Shown here piece after piece: positions 7,544 to 16,978 of a DNA stretch of 42,484 bases. Under the pieces are notes generated by a model, which searched no databases, was not told the DNA's origin, and saw nothing but the letters and a program-made list of their open reading frames with translations. The stretch covers positions 1 to 42,484 of the forward strand of contig CAZPHI010000016.1 of assembly GCA_964586425.1 (NCBI GenBank), in the 5' to 3' direction. The DNA comes from CAZPHI01 sp964586425. GTDB taxonomy: Bacteria; Bacillota; Clostridia; Lachnospirales; Lachnospiraceae. Numbering within the stretch: the first letter of the stretch is position 1; each line of letters opens with the position of its first letter. Both the position numbers and the translations under genes were made by a program.

Positions 7544-7559
7544 GTTAGTAGTTACTAAC
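7544..7559. promoter_or_regulatory. Palindromic operator for the HxlR regulator
   Basis: GTTAGTA, two central bases, TACTAAC: a perfect 7-bp inverted repeat 28 bases before the HxlR start codon. HxlR-family boxes of the YodB type are also built on TACT/AGTA half sites. Binding here would overlap or follow the -10 region and repress the gene. Confidence 0.6.
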
Positions 7560-7600
7560 TATTAGAATATAATTAAAATCAAAATAAATCAATAGTAATT

Positions 7601-8125
7601 TTATACATTAATCTGACAGCTTCTCATTGTCTCTAAAGCTGCCTCATGCTTTTCTACTGTTACGCCTGCACAACACTTCGCATCTACTGAAATCATCATC
7701 TCTGGCATGTAAGCTTTAAGCAACAATGCATTCGATACAACGCAGATATCTGTACAAACACCTATCAACTCAATCTCCTCAACATCGCTTTCATTCTCTA
7801 ATATATATTCAGCTAATTCTTTACTGCCAAATGTTGGCTTATCAAAAATCTTACTCTCGTCCTTAACACACGCAGCCACTTCTGGAATTAACTTCCATCC
7901 ATTACTATCTTTAATACAGTGTGGAACTGGAAGATTTCTTCCTTCCTGTGTATTCATATAATCTTGCGTATGTGTATCTCTTGTATAGAACACCTTATCT
8001 CCAGCCACATTATATTCCTTAATCTTGGCAACTACAGCTGGCACAATCTTCCTAGCCTCTGCTGTTCCAAGACTATCTGTAACAAAATCATTCTGCATAT
8101 CTACTACTATTAATATTTTACTCAT
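7601..8125 (-). CDS. Isochorismatase-family cysteine hydrolase (nicotinamidase-like)
   Basis: 174 residues, full length for the family. Visible catalytic residues are Asp9 (ILIVVDMQNDF), Lys96 (FDKPTFGS) and Cys128 in GVCTDICVVSNA. Histidines and aspartates of the metal site occur around TRDTHTQDY and VPHC. The closest textbook activity is nicotinamidase (nicotinamide to nicotinate, NAD salvage), but related enzymes hydrolyse other amides, so the substrate is uncertain. Its ATG overlaps the end of the yaiI gene in the string ATGAGTAA, and the ribosome site AAAAGGAG lies inside that gene, so translation is coupled. It is the last gene of the flavoprotein-yaiI-hydrolase run before the HxlR regulator. 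Confidence 0.85.
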   Translation of the reverse strand: MSKILIVVDMQNDFVTDSLGTAEARKIVPAVVAKIKEYNVAGDKVFYTRDTHTQDYMNTQEGRNLPVPHCIKDSNGWKLIPEVAACVKDESKIFDKPTFGSKELAEYILENESDVEEIELIGVCTDICVVSNALLLKAYMPEMMISVDAKCCAGVTVEKHEAALETMRSCQINV

Positions 8126-8573
8126 ACATACTCCTTTTAACCATCTTCTCTAATGATTCAGCAAATCTCTTATCATCCTCATCCGTTCTTTTCCTTGGCC
8201 CTTTCATATGACTCTTTGAAGACGAACGTCTTGCTTTTTTTGCCAGATGTCGCTCCATCAGCATCTGATCAATATTCTCGTTGGTATACCATTTTCCAGA
8301 CTGATGAATAGCATCTGCACCTTTTCCTAAAGCCATAGCCGCAACGCCATAATCCTGCGTAACTACAATATCACCTTTATGGCAAAGTGTAATCAACGCA
8401 AAATCAACCGCATCAGCTCCTGCCCCAATAACCTTGATTTCACTATAATCCGATGACATCACATGATTAGTATCACATAGTAGCGTAACAGGAATCTCAT
8501 AAGTCTTCGCAATACGTTCAACTATACGAACTACCGGGCATGCATCTGCATCCACATAGATATGTAAACTCAT
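8118..8573 (-). CDS. yaiI: YaiI/YqxD family protein (DUF188)
   Basis: 151 residues, typical for UPF0178. The start is taken at 8573 (MSLHIYVDADACPV), since family members begin at this point; a start 9 codons earlier would lie inside the upstream gene. Motifs: VDADACPV near residue 7, GADAVDFAL, DIVVTQDYGVAAMALGKGA and the basic tail KARRSSSKSHMKGPRKRT. The fold is PIN-like, with an acidic pocket that suggests a nuclease, but the biological role is unproven. The gene begins 4 bases after the flavoprotein stop and overlaps the isochorismatase gene by 8 bases, so all three form one transcription unit. Confidence 0.9.
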   Translation of the reverse strand: MSLHIYVDADACPVVRIVERIAKTYEIPVTLLCDTNHVMSSDYSEIKVIGAGADAVDFALITLCHKGDIVVTQDYGVAAMALGKGADAIHQSGKWYTNENIDQMLMERHLAKKARRSSSKSHMKGPRKRTDEDDKRFAESLEKMVKRSMYE

Positions 8574-8577
8574 AATA

Positions 8578-9111
8578 TTAGAATGCCTTTCCAAGTTCAT
8601 ATGCCTGATTCAGATACTCAGTCTTCTTTAATGCCTCAACATCTGCACAATCCACGCCGATAACCATTCCTGCATTATCCCATTTAAGATACTTTGTCAT
8701 TCCTTTAAATGATGCAATTGCACCATCTGCTGATTCTAGCGTATCATCTGCCATCGCAAGCATTAGTGCTGCCTTCTTATTACCATGTAATGCCGCATCA
8801 TTGGCATAAAAGCGATCAATAACCGCTTTAATCTGAGCATTAATATCATAGTAATAGATTGGCGATACTAATACAACCGCATCAGCATCCAAGAGATGTT
8901 CATTAACTTCATTCATATCATCCTGGAACGCACAACCTGTATCTGTATTATGGCATTTTTCACATGCAATACATGGGTGTACATTCTTAAATGCTGCATC
9001 AAATCGATACACTTCATTCCCCGCTTCTTCTGCGCCACGAATAAACTCTGAGGCTAACATTGCTGTTGTTCCATTTTTGTGCGCGCTACCTGTAATCATT
9101 AAAATCTTCAT
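8578..9111 (-). CDS. Iron-sulfur flavoprotein / NADPH-dependent FMN reductase family
   Basis: 177 residues with a flavodoxin-like fold. ITGSAHKNGTTAML is the N-terminal phosphate-binding loop for FMN. CIACEKCHNTDTGC has the compact cysteine cluster of Isf-type iron-sulfur flavoproteins. VLVSPIYYYDINAQIKAVIDR is the conserved second FMN loop and dimer region. Such proteins pass electrons from ferredoxin or NAD(P)H to oxygen, peroxide or quinone-like acceptors in anaerobes. It lies upstream of yaiI and the isochorismatase, and 62 bases after the end of the Wadjet SMC gene, with GGAGAATTAGAAT before its ATG. With the HxlR regulator three genes downstream, it probably belongs to a redox or electrophile response; that link is inference. 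Confidence 0.85.
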   Translation of the reverse strand: MKILMITGSAHKNGTTAMLASEFIRGAEEAGNEVYRFDAAFKNVHPCIACEKCHNTDTGCAFQDDMNEVNEHLLDADAVVLVSPIYYYDINAQIKAVIDRFYANDAALHGNKKAALMLAMADDTLESADGAIASFKGMTKYLKWDNAGMVIGVDCADVEALKKTEYLNQAYELGKAF

Positions 9112-9173
9112 ATTCTAATTCTCCTTGTTATTTTGATAGTTCAATATAATATTATTAACATTAGCTTACCAAA

Positions 9174-12100
9174 TTACTGAATATCAAACAAGCTCATTTG
9201 TTCAATTTTGAATTGAGACGATTGCATCTTCTTAATCTCATTACCTTTAATATGCTCAGTATCCATATATGATACTCCTTTTTTTAAGCTGGATTGTTTC
9301 AACTTGAGCACATAGATATTATCAAAACGATTATATATAGAATCGCCGCCGAGTCCAGATAAACATATTAATTGAGTATTTGTTTTTTTAGCAATATCCA
9401 TTAATGGTTTTAACAGATGTGTTGAATATGTCTGAGCAAATGGATTATCCATAATTAATACTTTTCCTTCTTCACCCTGTTCAAATAGATTAGTATCATC
9501 ACGTCTCATGTAGCTTAATAGACATGATAGGATAACAAATGCTGATAAGAATCCCTCTCCACCAGAATTAGCAGATACTTCAGACCACATAATCAAAACT
9601 TCTCTCTCAGCTTCAATCTTATACATCTTAATCTCAATATTATTAATACCAACAATTTCTTGATATATCTTTTTGGTTGTAATTAGGGTGCCTAACACCT
9701 CTTCTACATTCTTATTCTCTTCAACAGTTTCGATTCCTCTTTTAATAAAATGTTCAACATAATCCTTCATTTTTAACCTATAACGTTCCTGATTGCTGTC
9801 CCAATCTGGCACATATATTTTTAGCATCTTGAGATTTCTTCCTCTGATAGTAATAGTCGAATTTTTATCAATCATTCGCATATTATCATCAATACTCTTT
9901 GTATATTCTAAAAAGCTTTCTTCGACTGTAGCTCGTTCTTTTTCAATCATCTCCAAATCTACTAATAGTTTTTTTACTGTAGTTTCATATGCTTGACAAT
10001 TTACATCTAATTGCTTAATAAGGTTGAATGCATTACCTTTAGTAGCAATTAGGTTATCAAAGCATTTTCTAAAATAATCATCTTGATATTCTATTTTAGA
10101 TGCATAATTTCTAATAACGGTTTCTGCCTCATTTTCCCTAGTTCTTAATTCTTCCGATAATCTCTGATATTCTTTTCTCAAATCAGATTGATAACTTTTG
10201 ATTTCAGCTTCACCCATATTACTTAGTTGAACTGTCTCAATAGATTCATCTATCATGAATCCATCAAACTGTTCCATAACACTACTGGTCTGCTCAAACA
10301 ACTGTTTTCTGTGATTTGTTTTAATAATATCTTTATTCTTACTTTCGATTTGAAATTCTGCAATTGCAGTACGCTCTTTAAAATTAATATTTACAATTTT
10401 CTTTTCTTCAATTGCTACTTCCGAGCCAGTCTTTTCAAGCAGTTTATCAAACCTCGCTTTAATCTGTCCATCAAGCTTTGTAATTGTTTCTGTTAATTTT
10501 GTATTCTTTGCATTCTCATCATCCTCAGCTTTTTTTGATTGCTCTAGTTCGTGTTGTAATCGATTCATTATCGATTCTGTTTTTACTAGATTTTCATAAT
10601 CGCTTATTTCAAATTGATAATGATTTTTCTGCTTTAATTCCGCTTCTTTTCGATTATATCTTTCATTTGTTTTTTTCAAATCATTTTGCAAATCTTCGAT
10701 TTTTCGTGATACTCCCTGTGTTAACGACTTGAACTCTTCTTCAATTGCTACTATATTGCACTCAAGATTGTCGTACTTATCCATCGTTATCTGTTCTTCA
10801 TACATGACATAGTGTTGCAAACTATCATTATATTGTTTTAGCTCACTTTCACAAAACGAGTGTTTAGAATTATTATCATTAATCTGTTGTTCAACTTCAT
10901 CTATTTTCACCTTCAAAAGATTAATGTTATTTAATGCTTCATCAATTGCTTTTCCCAGATGCAATATCTCTTCTTTTTTGCAACAATATACTTCATAATC
11001 CTTCACTAGATTAGCAAATTCGCTCTTTCTATTTTCGATTTTATCTAGTTTCCTATTGAGTTCACGTAATAATTTTTGTTTTTCTTCCTTCAAAGAAAGC
11101 TTATCTCTTTTTTGAAGATTGATTTCTTCACGTCTTATTGCTATATCATTCAGTTCTTTTGTAACCTTAGCAATTGCTGATTTATTATCATTCACTCTAT
11201 CTTCAGAATATGTCTGGTGTTCAATATCTAAGCGTGCATCACGAAATTTATCTATATCTTCCTTTTTAAGATTGAGTTTTTCATTTAATTTGTCTATCTT
11301 ATTATCTAAATGTTGTAAAATCTCCTTTAGATGGTTTTCATCTAATAAATGATGATTGAATGCTACAAAGAAATTGATTTTTGCAATACTTACGTAGCCA
11401 CCTTCAGTGTGAAGATTTTGTTCTAGCTCTTCTCTTAATACTATTGGAATCGGAAAGTTTGTGAATACTTCCTCTTTTCCATCTTTAAGCATTCTTATAT
11501 TATTTTTATCCATAATAATACTATATGGGATAAAAGGATTATCCTTAACTAACTTTTGATTATCTATAACAGTTCTACCATTATTCTTAAGCCAATCCAT
11601 ACCATATAGATAAGATATATCTCTATTAGCAAAATACTCTTTTACATTATTGGGAATTTCAATTACCTTTCCTTGACTTAAGTTAGAGCGCTCTTTTTGG
11701 CATTCTTTTAATTCTTCCTTTGTATTCTCCATATCAGCATCTAATTCTTGAATCTTCTCATCAAATCTAGACAGTAATATAATCTTTTCATCTAATTCAC
11801 TTTCCGGTGCTTCTACGTATTTCATATAAGAAAGACGTTTCTGTCTTTGCATATACAAATCAGTTTTTTCCTTTTCTAAGTCACTCTTTAAGGTATCAGC
11901 TTTGAATTTCTTTTCTTTAAGTAAATCAGCTTCGCTACTCAGAGCAGTACATTCCTGTTCTAACTGTGATATCGTTGTAGCAGTAATGGTGCAATTTCTA
12001 TTAGCAGTCTGTTCATCAACTTCATATTCATGTTGTTTTATATTTAATAGACCTTCCTCGTACTCACCTAGAATATTTCTTATTAATGATTCATTAAAAC

Positions 12101-13580
12101 GTTGATTATATCGCTTCTCTATATCATTATAGCTATTTGTTTCACCTTGTTTTAAAGAACGCCTTTCTCTTAATTTACTAAGTTCATCTTCTTGTTTTTC
12201 TTTTGAGTCATCTAGATTCTGTTTTTCTATATCCAGCTTTTCCTTCGTATTCTCTAAGTCGCTCAATTGCAGGCATGTCTTTGATGTAATTTCATTATAA
12301 TATAAGAATAATTGAGCACCTAATTCATCAACTCTACACTTAGTATCCTTTTGTTCAGATGATGCAATCTTTATCTTTGATTGAATTTCAATTCGCTCAT
12401 TATCGAATTCTTTCAACTCTTCATAAAGACCTGCGCATTCATACCTACACATATCAAGCAGTGCTTTATCTTGATGATTACGAGCCTCTGCGATTTTAGT
12501 TTCAACCTCTAGTCTATCAACAACAGCTTCCCCTTTTCTCTTCTCTAAATTATGAATTTGATATGATATCTCTTCTCTATAGATTTGTATCAATAATGCC
12601 TTAAGTTGATTCATCTCATTAGTTTCAAGCTCATACTGACGCTCTAATAAATCAATTTGAATATTAACTTCCTTAATGAAATTAGCAATTTTAGATTTGT
12701 TCATATTCAAATCATTCTGTACATCAACATACTTTTCGATATATTGTCTTATCTCCTTAGCATCCTCAAAGAACATTGTGATAATATCTCTACGCTTGAT
12801 TGAAACCTGATTATCCTTGTATTGTTGAACTAGTTTGTATGCAATTTTCTGAAATTCCTTAACACGGTCCTTATTACTATTCAATTTGTTTTGAATAGCA
12901 TCAAGCAGCCAGTTTTCTATCAATCCTCGTTCATCTTTTGCATTAGTGAATAGTTCAGATAGTCCTGATTCTTTTAGATTGACCTTTTTAATAATGCTTT
13001 CCCATTCTCTATTATCAATCTGATATTCCTTTAATTTTAAAAAATACTGTCTCCTATAATGCTGACTAGACATATCATAATATGTAAAATCAGATTTAGG
13101 ATTCATCTTTAATTCATCAAATACTTTTTTACATCCCCCAAAGCCCTTTAATACTCTCTTTCCATCTTGTTCATCAATCAATGGTAACGTATCAATGCAA
13201 TAATCACATTCTCCTTTATAACTTCCTGTGAATGTAATTATATCCAAATCTTCGTTGTTATTCTCTTCAAGATTCTGGCATTTTTTTACCATCATTCCAG
13301 CAAGGAAATATCCATTATCATGGTCTAATTTCCATTCCGATATAACAAATGTTGGATGATTCGTTGTAAAATAACTTTTGAATGGTCTATCTGTAAAGTT
13401 TCTATATGAACTATTCACAAACAAACTAATTACCATCTGTACAAGAACTGTTTTTCCTCCACCATTCCTTAAAGATAAAAGTGTCGTTTCTCCATTCAAA
13501 TCAAACATCTCATCATCTATTTTTATGGTATTAGAATTATAATTCAAATTCATAATTCTAATTCTATTGATTTTACTCAT
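9174..13580 (-). CDS. jetC: Wadjet JetC: MukB-like SMC ATPase
   Basis: 1468 residues from the ATG at 13580, which sits 9 bases after GGGGG; an ATG two codons earlier is too close. The N-terminal head has TTLLSLRNGGGKTVLVQM (Walker A, NGGGKT about 39-44). A very long coiled coil runs from about 220 to 1230, with a hinge-like central break around 640-740. The C-terminal head has SANSGGEGFLSAF (signature) and KVLIMDNPFAQ (Walker B), then LICLSGLGGDS. JetC powers DNA loop extrusion in Wadjet systems, which detect and restrict small circular plasmids. The Walker B Asp is followed by Asn where most SMC proteins have Glu. The gene overlaps jetB by 8 bases (ATGAGTAA). Confidence 0.92.
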   Translation of the reverse strand: MSKINRIRIMNLNYNSNTIKIDDEMFDLNGETTLLSLRNGGGKTVLVQMVISLFVNSSYRNFTDRPFKSYFTTNHPTFVISEWKLDHDNGYFLAGMMVKKCQNLEENNNEDLDIITFTGSYKGECDYCIDTLPLIDEQDGKRVLKGFGGCKKVFDELKMNPKSDFTYYDMSSQHYRRQYFLKLKEYQIDNREWESIIKKVNLKESGLSELFTNAKDERGLIENWLLDAIQNKLNSNKDRVKEFQKIAYKLVQQYKDNQVSIKRRDIITMFFEDAKEIRQYIEKYVDVQNDLNMNKSKIANFIKEVNIQIDLLERQYELETNEMNQLKALLIQIYREEISYQIHNLEKRKGEAVVDRLEVETKIAEARNHQDKALLDMCRYECAGLYEELKEFDNERIEIQSKIKIASSEQKDTKCRVDELGAQLFLYYNEITSKTCLQLSDLENTKEKLDIEKQNLDDSKEKQEDELSKLRERRSLKQGETNSYNDIEKRYNQRFNESLIRNILGEYEEGLLNIKQHEYEVDEQTANRNCTITATTISQLEQECTALSSEADLLKEKKFKADTLKSDLEKEKTDLYMQRQKRLSYMKYVEAPESELDEKIILLSRFDEKIQELDADMENTKEELKECQKERSNLSQGKVIEIPNNVKEYFANRDISYLYGMDWLKNNGRTVIDNQKLVKDNPFIPYSIIMDKNNIRMLKDGKEEVFTNFPIPIVLREELEQNLHTEGGYVSIAKINFFVAFNHHLLDENHLKEILQHLDNKIDKLNEKLNLKKEDIDKFRDARLDIEHQTYSEDRVNDNKSAIAKVTKELNDIAIRREEINLQKRDKLSLKEEKQKLLRELNRKLDKIENRKSEFANLVKDYEVYCCKKEEILHLGKAIDEALNNINLLKVKIDEVEQQINDNNSKHSFCESELKQYNDSLQHYVMYEEQITMDKYDNLECNIVAIEEEFKSLTQGVSRKIEDLQNDLKKTNERYNRKEAELKQKNHYQFEISDYENLVKTESIMNRLQHELEQSKKAEDDENAKNTKLTETITKLDGQIKARFDKLLEKTGSEVAIEEKKIVNINFKERTAIAEFQIESKNKDIIKTNHRKQLFEQTSSVMEQFDGFMIDESIETVQLSNMGEAEIKSYQSDLRKEYQRLSEELRTRENEAETVIRNYASKIEYQDDYFRKCFDNLIATKGNAFNLIKQLDVNCQAYETTVKKLLVDLEMIEKERATVEESFLEYTKSIDDNMRMIDKNSTITIRGRNLKMLKIYVPDWDSNQERYRLKMKDYVEHFIKRGIETVEENKNVEEVLGTLITTKKIYQEIVGINNIEIKMYKIEAEREVLIMWSEVSANSGGEGFLSAFVILSCLLSYMRRDDTNLFEQGEEGKVLIMDNPFAQTYSTHLLKPLMDIAKKTNTQLICLSGLGGDSIYNRFDNIYVLKLKQSSLKKGVSYMDTEHIKGNEIKKMQSSQFKIEQMSLFDIQ

Positions 13581-14304
13581 CTGCATTCACCCCCAACGCA
13601 TTCATTACCTGTGTATAATTACCTTTATTCAGAAGCTTCATCTCCATTAAGTGATCTAATCTTTCTGTTGTCTTAATCATCTCATCTTCTTTTATGAATA
13701 CAATTAATTCCTGTTTTTCAAGGAAAGAAAGAATTGCAGCTAACACTCCCTCCTTGGTTGTGAGTGAACGTGATTTCTCATCACTTTTCAATGCATCAAA
13801 AGCTTGACTCATGCTGTGAAAATCCAATCCTGAGTCATATAATTCTCCTACTCCATTCTCTTCATTTTCATTTTCTATTCGAACACCCTCCTGCAAACGT
13901 TGGGCAACTATATTCTGTAATTCACCCATCTTAATAAACTCACGTGATTTGCAATGTCCTCCCTGACCATCATAGAATTCCACTATCACAGTTAATATTA
14001 TAAACTGTGATAAATAGTAATCTCTATTCAGACCCTTAGAACTACATAACAGCTTTTTAAGTTCCGTTTTCGTATATCCCAATATGTTATTTGTCATATT
14101 AGGCATTATGTATATAGTATTTCCAAATCTCTCTATCATACAATCTGCTATTTCTGCTTGACTTTTTACAAGATTAAGGACCTCATCATTTTCTACGTAC
14201 ATTTTAAATAAAGTTGAATTATCATGTTCCGATATTTTCCCATTACTAAGCAATTCATAAAATATATTTTGACTTACTCTTATGTTTTCTATTTCATATG
14301 CCAT
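13573..14304 (-). CDS. jetB: Wadjet JetB: kleisin-associated (KITE-like) subunit, DUF6063-type
   Basis: 243 residues. The start is at 14304 (MAYEIENIRVSQ) because GGAGGAG precedes it by about 6 bases; a longer frame would run back into jetA. Two winged-helix-like halves are visible: an N-terminal one (SQNIFYELLSNGKIS) and a C-terminal one (LAAILSFLEKQELIVFIKEDEMIKTTERLDHLM). This matches JetB/DUF6063 proteins that bridge the kleisin JetA and the SMC JetC. It lies between jetA (19 bases upstream) and jetC (8-base overlap), which supports stoichiometric co-translation. The assignment rests on family resemblance and operon position. Confidence 0.85.
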   Translation of the reverse strand: MAYEIENIRVSQNIFYELLSNGKISEHDNSTLFKMYVENDEVLNLVKSQAEIADCMIERFGNTIYIMPNMTNNILGYTKTELKKLLCSSKGLNRDYYLSQFIILTVIVEFYDGQGGHCKSREFIKMGELQNIVAQRLQEGVRIENENEENGVGELYDSGLDFHSMSQAFDALKSDEKSRSLTTKEGVLAAILSFLEKQELIVFIKEDEMIKTTERLDHLMEMKLLNKGNYTQVMNALGVNADE

Positions 14305-14323
14305 AATTTTTCTCCTCCATATA

Positions 14324-15937
14324 CTACTCATACCATAATTCAACATCTGTGCATTTTATTCTTCGAGTATTTCCGTTATTATCCTTAACATGGTTGAATA
14401 TTACATAATCTGCACCTTCAACTTTATCAATATATATCTTATTAATATCATTATAATTATTTTCGTCTATAATACTCAAAAGCATCTCATTCAATTGAAA
14501 GCTATCCGACTGCTCTGTGATATGCTCTGCTTGTTCCTGTCGTAAGGCATGAATATCTATTACCCCTGCCGTTATAAATTCAATGATTACTTCACGGAAT
14601 ATCTCTGCCGTTGGAATTAGATTATCTCTTATTGGATTGCTAGCATCCCTATCAATTGCATTCAACATAGACAGAGATATCCTTTGATTCTCATATAAAT
14701 ATGACATTATCGAGGCACAGCTCTTGTTATATTGTGCCAACAACTCTTTCTTTTTTTCTTCTTGTTCTTGCTCATATTTTTCTATATCAAACTCTATTTC
14801 TATTGAGTCATCTTCTGTTTCTTTACCTAATTTTTTTTGATATTCAAAAGCCTTATTAATATTATAAAACTGTGGAATGTGCTTCAAATACAACGGTTTA
14901 AATACTTCATCTATTCCTTCTAATTTATTTATATCCATTAGAACTCGATCATATATTTCACTTCTTATGTTAAATCTTTGAACCATTGTCATACTCGCAA
15001 AATTCTGAAGTTCTCTATCATACAAACTTTTAAGATCAAAATGTTCACCTAATATTCGCTGGTGCTCATCTAATGAGCGAGTTAAAAATCCACTTATAAT
15101 TCTCAAATTAGCCAAGCTTTCCTGATCTTTTGCATTGAATTCTGACTCATCCATCTCTTGCATCTCAAATTCTTTTACTCTCATATCAACAACCATCTGA
15201 TGGGCACGGAATTCCGCTCTAGTTTTTTCTATTGTACCAATTGTCTCTTCCTCAAGATGTTGATACTCTTCAATCGTATATGATAATGCGTTCTGTCGAA
15301 TTCGATGCATAGCTTCCTGAATCTTCTGATTTTGTATACGTAATTGTTCAAAAACATTCTTAATATCATCAACAGCACGACCATAATCAGCCTTTTCAAG
15401 ATGCATCTTAAAAAGCATCTCATGTACTGTAAGTTTAAGATTATTCTCTAATTCCATTGTAGAAAGAATCATATTATATCCTTCATCCGTCAATCTATAT
15501 GATGTTCTCCTAACTCCATTATCCAAATACACTACTTTATTGGATATATAATTAATATTAATCTCCTTATAATTACGATTTTCATAATCATACCCATTAA
15601 AATACATTGCGCTTCCCGAATTTCCCAATATAACATCCACGATAAAGACTGCAAGTTCTTTATTTTTTTCATAATTATAATTCTTATTATAATATAAATT
15701 ATTAATATCTTCTAAAAAAACAGTTATGTCATCAATAGTACAATTCTCCTCTTTAAGGGAATATTCCATAACAAATAAAAGCACTGAAAATATAAGATTC
15801 ATTTGCTCATCTAAACTATTAACTTCATAATCTTTTTTCCATGTTACTTTTTGCCTACTGTTATCAACAAGTACTGCAAATCGACCAACATTTTTCATCC
15901 TCTTTGAAAATCCTTTTAAGAAATCCATATATTCCAT
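14324..15937 (-). CDS. jetA: Wadjet JetA: kleisin subunit, DUF5716-type
   Basis: 537 residues. It starts at 15937, with GAGGGAG about 8 bases upstream. The N-terminal part is winged-helix-like (YMDFLKGFSKRMKNVGRFAVL, then SYRLTDEGYNMILSTMELE). Long helices rich in Glu, Gln and Arg (about 195-320) follow, a highly charged loop KYEQEQEEKKKELLAQY comes around residue 400, and a second small domain closes the protein. This matches the JetA kleisin that closes the SMC ring in type II-like Wadjet systems. It is followed by jetB and jetC and preceded by jetD 24 bases away. DUF5716 is named from memory of the family, not from a search. Confidence 0.85.
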   Translation of the reverse strand: MEYMDFLKGFSKRMKNVGRFAVLVDNSRQKVTWKKDYEVNSLDEQMNLIFSVLLFVMEYSLKEENCTIDDITVFLEDINNLYYNKNYNYEKNKELAVFIVDVILGNSGSAMYFNGYDYENRNYKEININYISNKVVYLDNGVRRTSYRLTDEGYNMILSTMELENNLKLTVHEMLFKMHLEKADYGRAVDDIKNVFEQLRIQNQKIQEAMHRIRQNALSYTIEEYQHLEEETIGTIEKTRAEFRAHQMVVDMRVKEFEMQEMDESEFNAKDQESLANLRIISGFLTRSLDEHQRILGEHFDLKSLYDRELQNFASMTMVQRFNIRSEIYDRVLMDINKLEGIDEVFKPLYLKHIPQFYNINKAFEYQKKLGKETEDDSIEIEFDIEKYEQEQEEKKKELLAQYNKSCASIMSYLYENQRISLSMLNAIDRDASNPIRDNLIPTAEIFREVIIEFITAGVIDIHALRQEQAEHITEQSDSFQLNEMLLSIIDENNYNDINKIYIDKVEGADYVIFNHVKDNNGNTRRIKCTDVELWYE

Positions 15938-15961
15938 AATAAATCTCCCTCACATATGTAA

Positions 15962-16948
15962 TCAGTAATCTAATTCATTAACAATTTCTTGAGGTATATA
16001 ATGTCCACTTCTCAATAAATCAGTTATTACTTCTTTTTGACAATCCAAGAATTGATTTAAAAATAACGTGCCAATATTCTGATTTTGATTTACTTTCATA
16101 ATTGGAAGCTGAGTAAATCCAATTATTCTTCCTTTTTCTAACATTTTTTCATATGCATAGCAGAATAAATTTATCTTAACATTATACTTTTTGCATAATG
16201 TCTCATATATTAATATTCCTTCATAGTCTAAATCGCCAAAATAGTAAATCTGGTTTTCATCATCATTGAAGTATGGTTCTACACCTTTAACATAATCATC
16301 AAATGTTCTGTATACTCCCTTTCCACTTCCATATACAAGAGTTCCAACTTCCAATCCCATGATTTTATTGTTTCCTTGAATCAGATGTCTTCGCATACTA
16401 TAAAATGTATCTTTGTTTTCAATTATCAAAAAAATCTGTGGTGACTGTTTGTGATGTGAATAATAAGACATTGGTTCCGATGTTTCATAGAAATTCAATT
16501 TGTCATCTGAAAGTCCAAGCGTTGAAAGGAATTCTCTGCCTCCGTTACGATCAATAAATTTTTCATTATGAAAGATTTCAAAACTTCGTTCGTTAATAGT
16601 TATTGGAACTAAAAGATTATCTTTATAATGATCCAAATAGTTGCTCATCAACTGAACATATTGCTTTTTATCAACATATTTTTGTGGATTCTTAATATAA
16701 TATGATACGTCTATTGTTGTATTAATTCGATATTGTAGTTCTTGTAGAATATCAGAATAATCAGCATCTTCTATAATTTTCCAATACGCATTAACAAGCG
16801 GTGGGGTCTTACCATTAGTTTTAGATGACTTAATAGGCACAAGCTCACCAGCTTGAATTTGTTCTTTTATATAATCATATATCTCACAATAAGTCTTATC
16901 TAATCGTGCATCTATTATATCCTCGAGATATATCTTTTTCTTTGACAT
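15962..16948 (-). CDS. jetD: Wadjet JetD: TOPRIM nuclease subunit
   Basis: 328 residues. The C-terminal half has the TOPRIM metal-binding signature: FLIIENKDTF with Glu177, a glycine loop VYGSGKG near 206-211, and YFGDLDYEGILIYE with Asp239 and Asp241. The N-terminal half is an arm domain like DUF3322 proteins, distantly related to topoisomerase VI A subunits. JetD cleaves DNA after the JetABC motor has recognised a small circle. A ribosome site (GGGAGGGG) precedes the ATG. It is the first gene of the jetD-jetA-jetB-jetC unit; catalytic residues look intact, so the system should be functional. A broken MATE gene ends 30 bases upstream on the same strand. Confidence 0.9.
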   Translation of the reverse strand: MSKKKIYLEDIIDARLDKTYCEIYDYIKEQIQAGELVPIKSSKTNGKTPPLVNAYWKIIEDADYSDILQELQYRINTTIDVSYYIKNPQKYVDKKQYVQLMSNYLDHYKDNLLVPITINERSFEIFHNEKFIDRNGGREFLSTLGLSDDKLNFYETSEPMSYYSHHKQSPQIFLIIENKDTFYSMRRHLIQGNNKIMGLEVGTLVYGSGKGVYRTFDDYVKGVEPYFNDDENQIYYFGDLDYEGILIYETLCKKYNVKINLFCYAYEKMLEKGRIIGFTQLPIMKVNQNQNIGTLFLNQFLDCQKEVITDLLRSGHYIPQEIVNELDY

Positions 16949-16978
16949 TACTTTTGTCCCCTCCCTTTCACAAGATAT

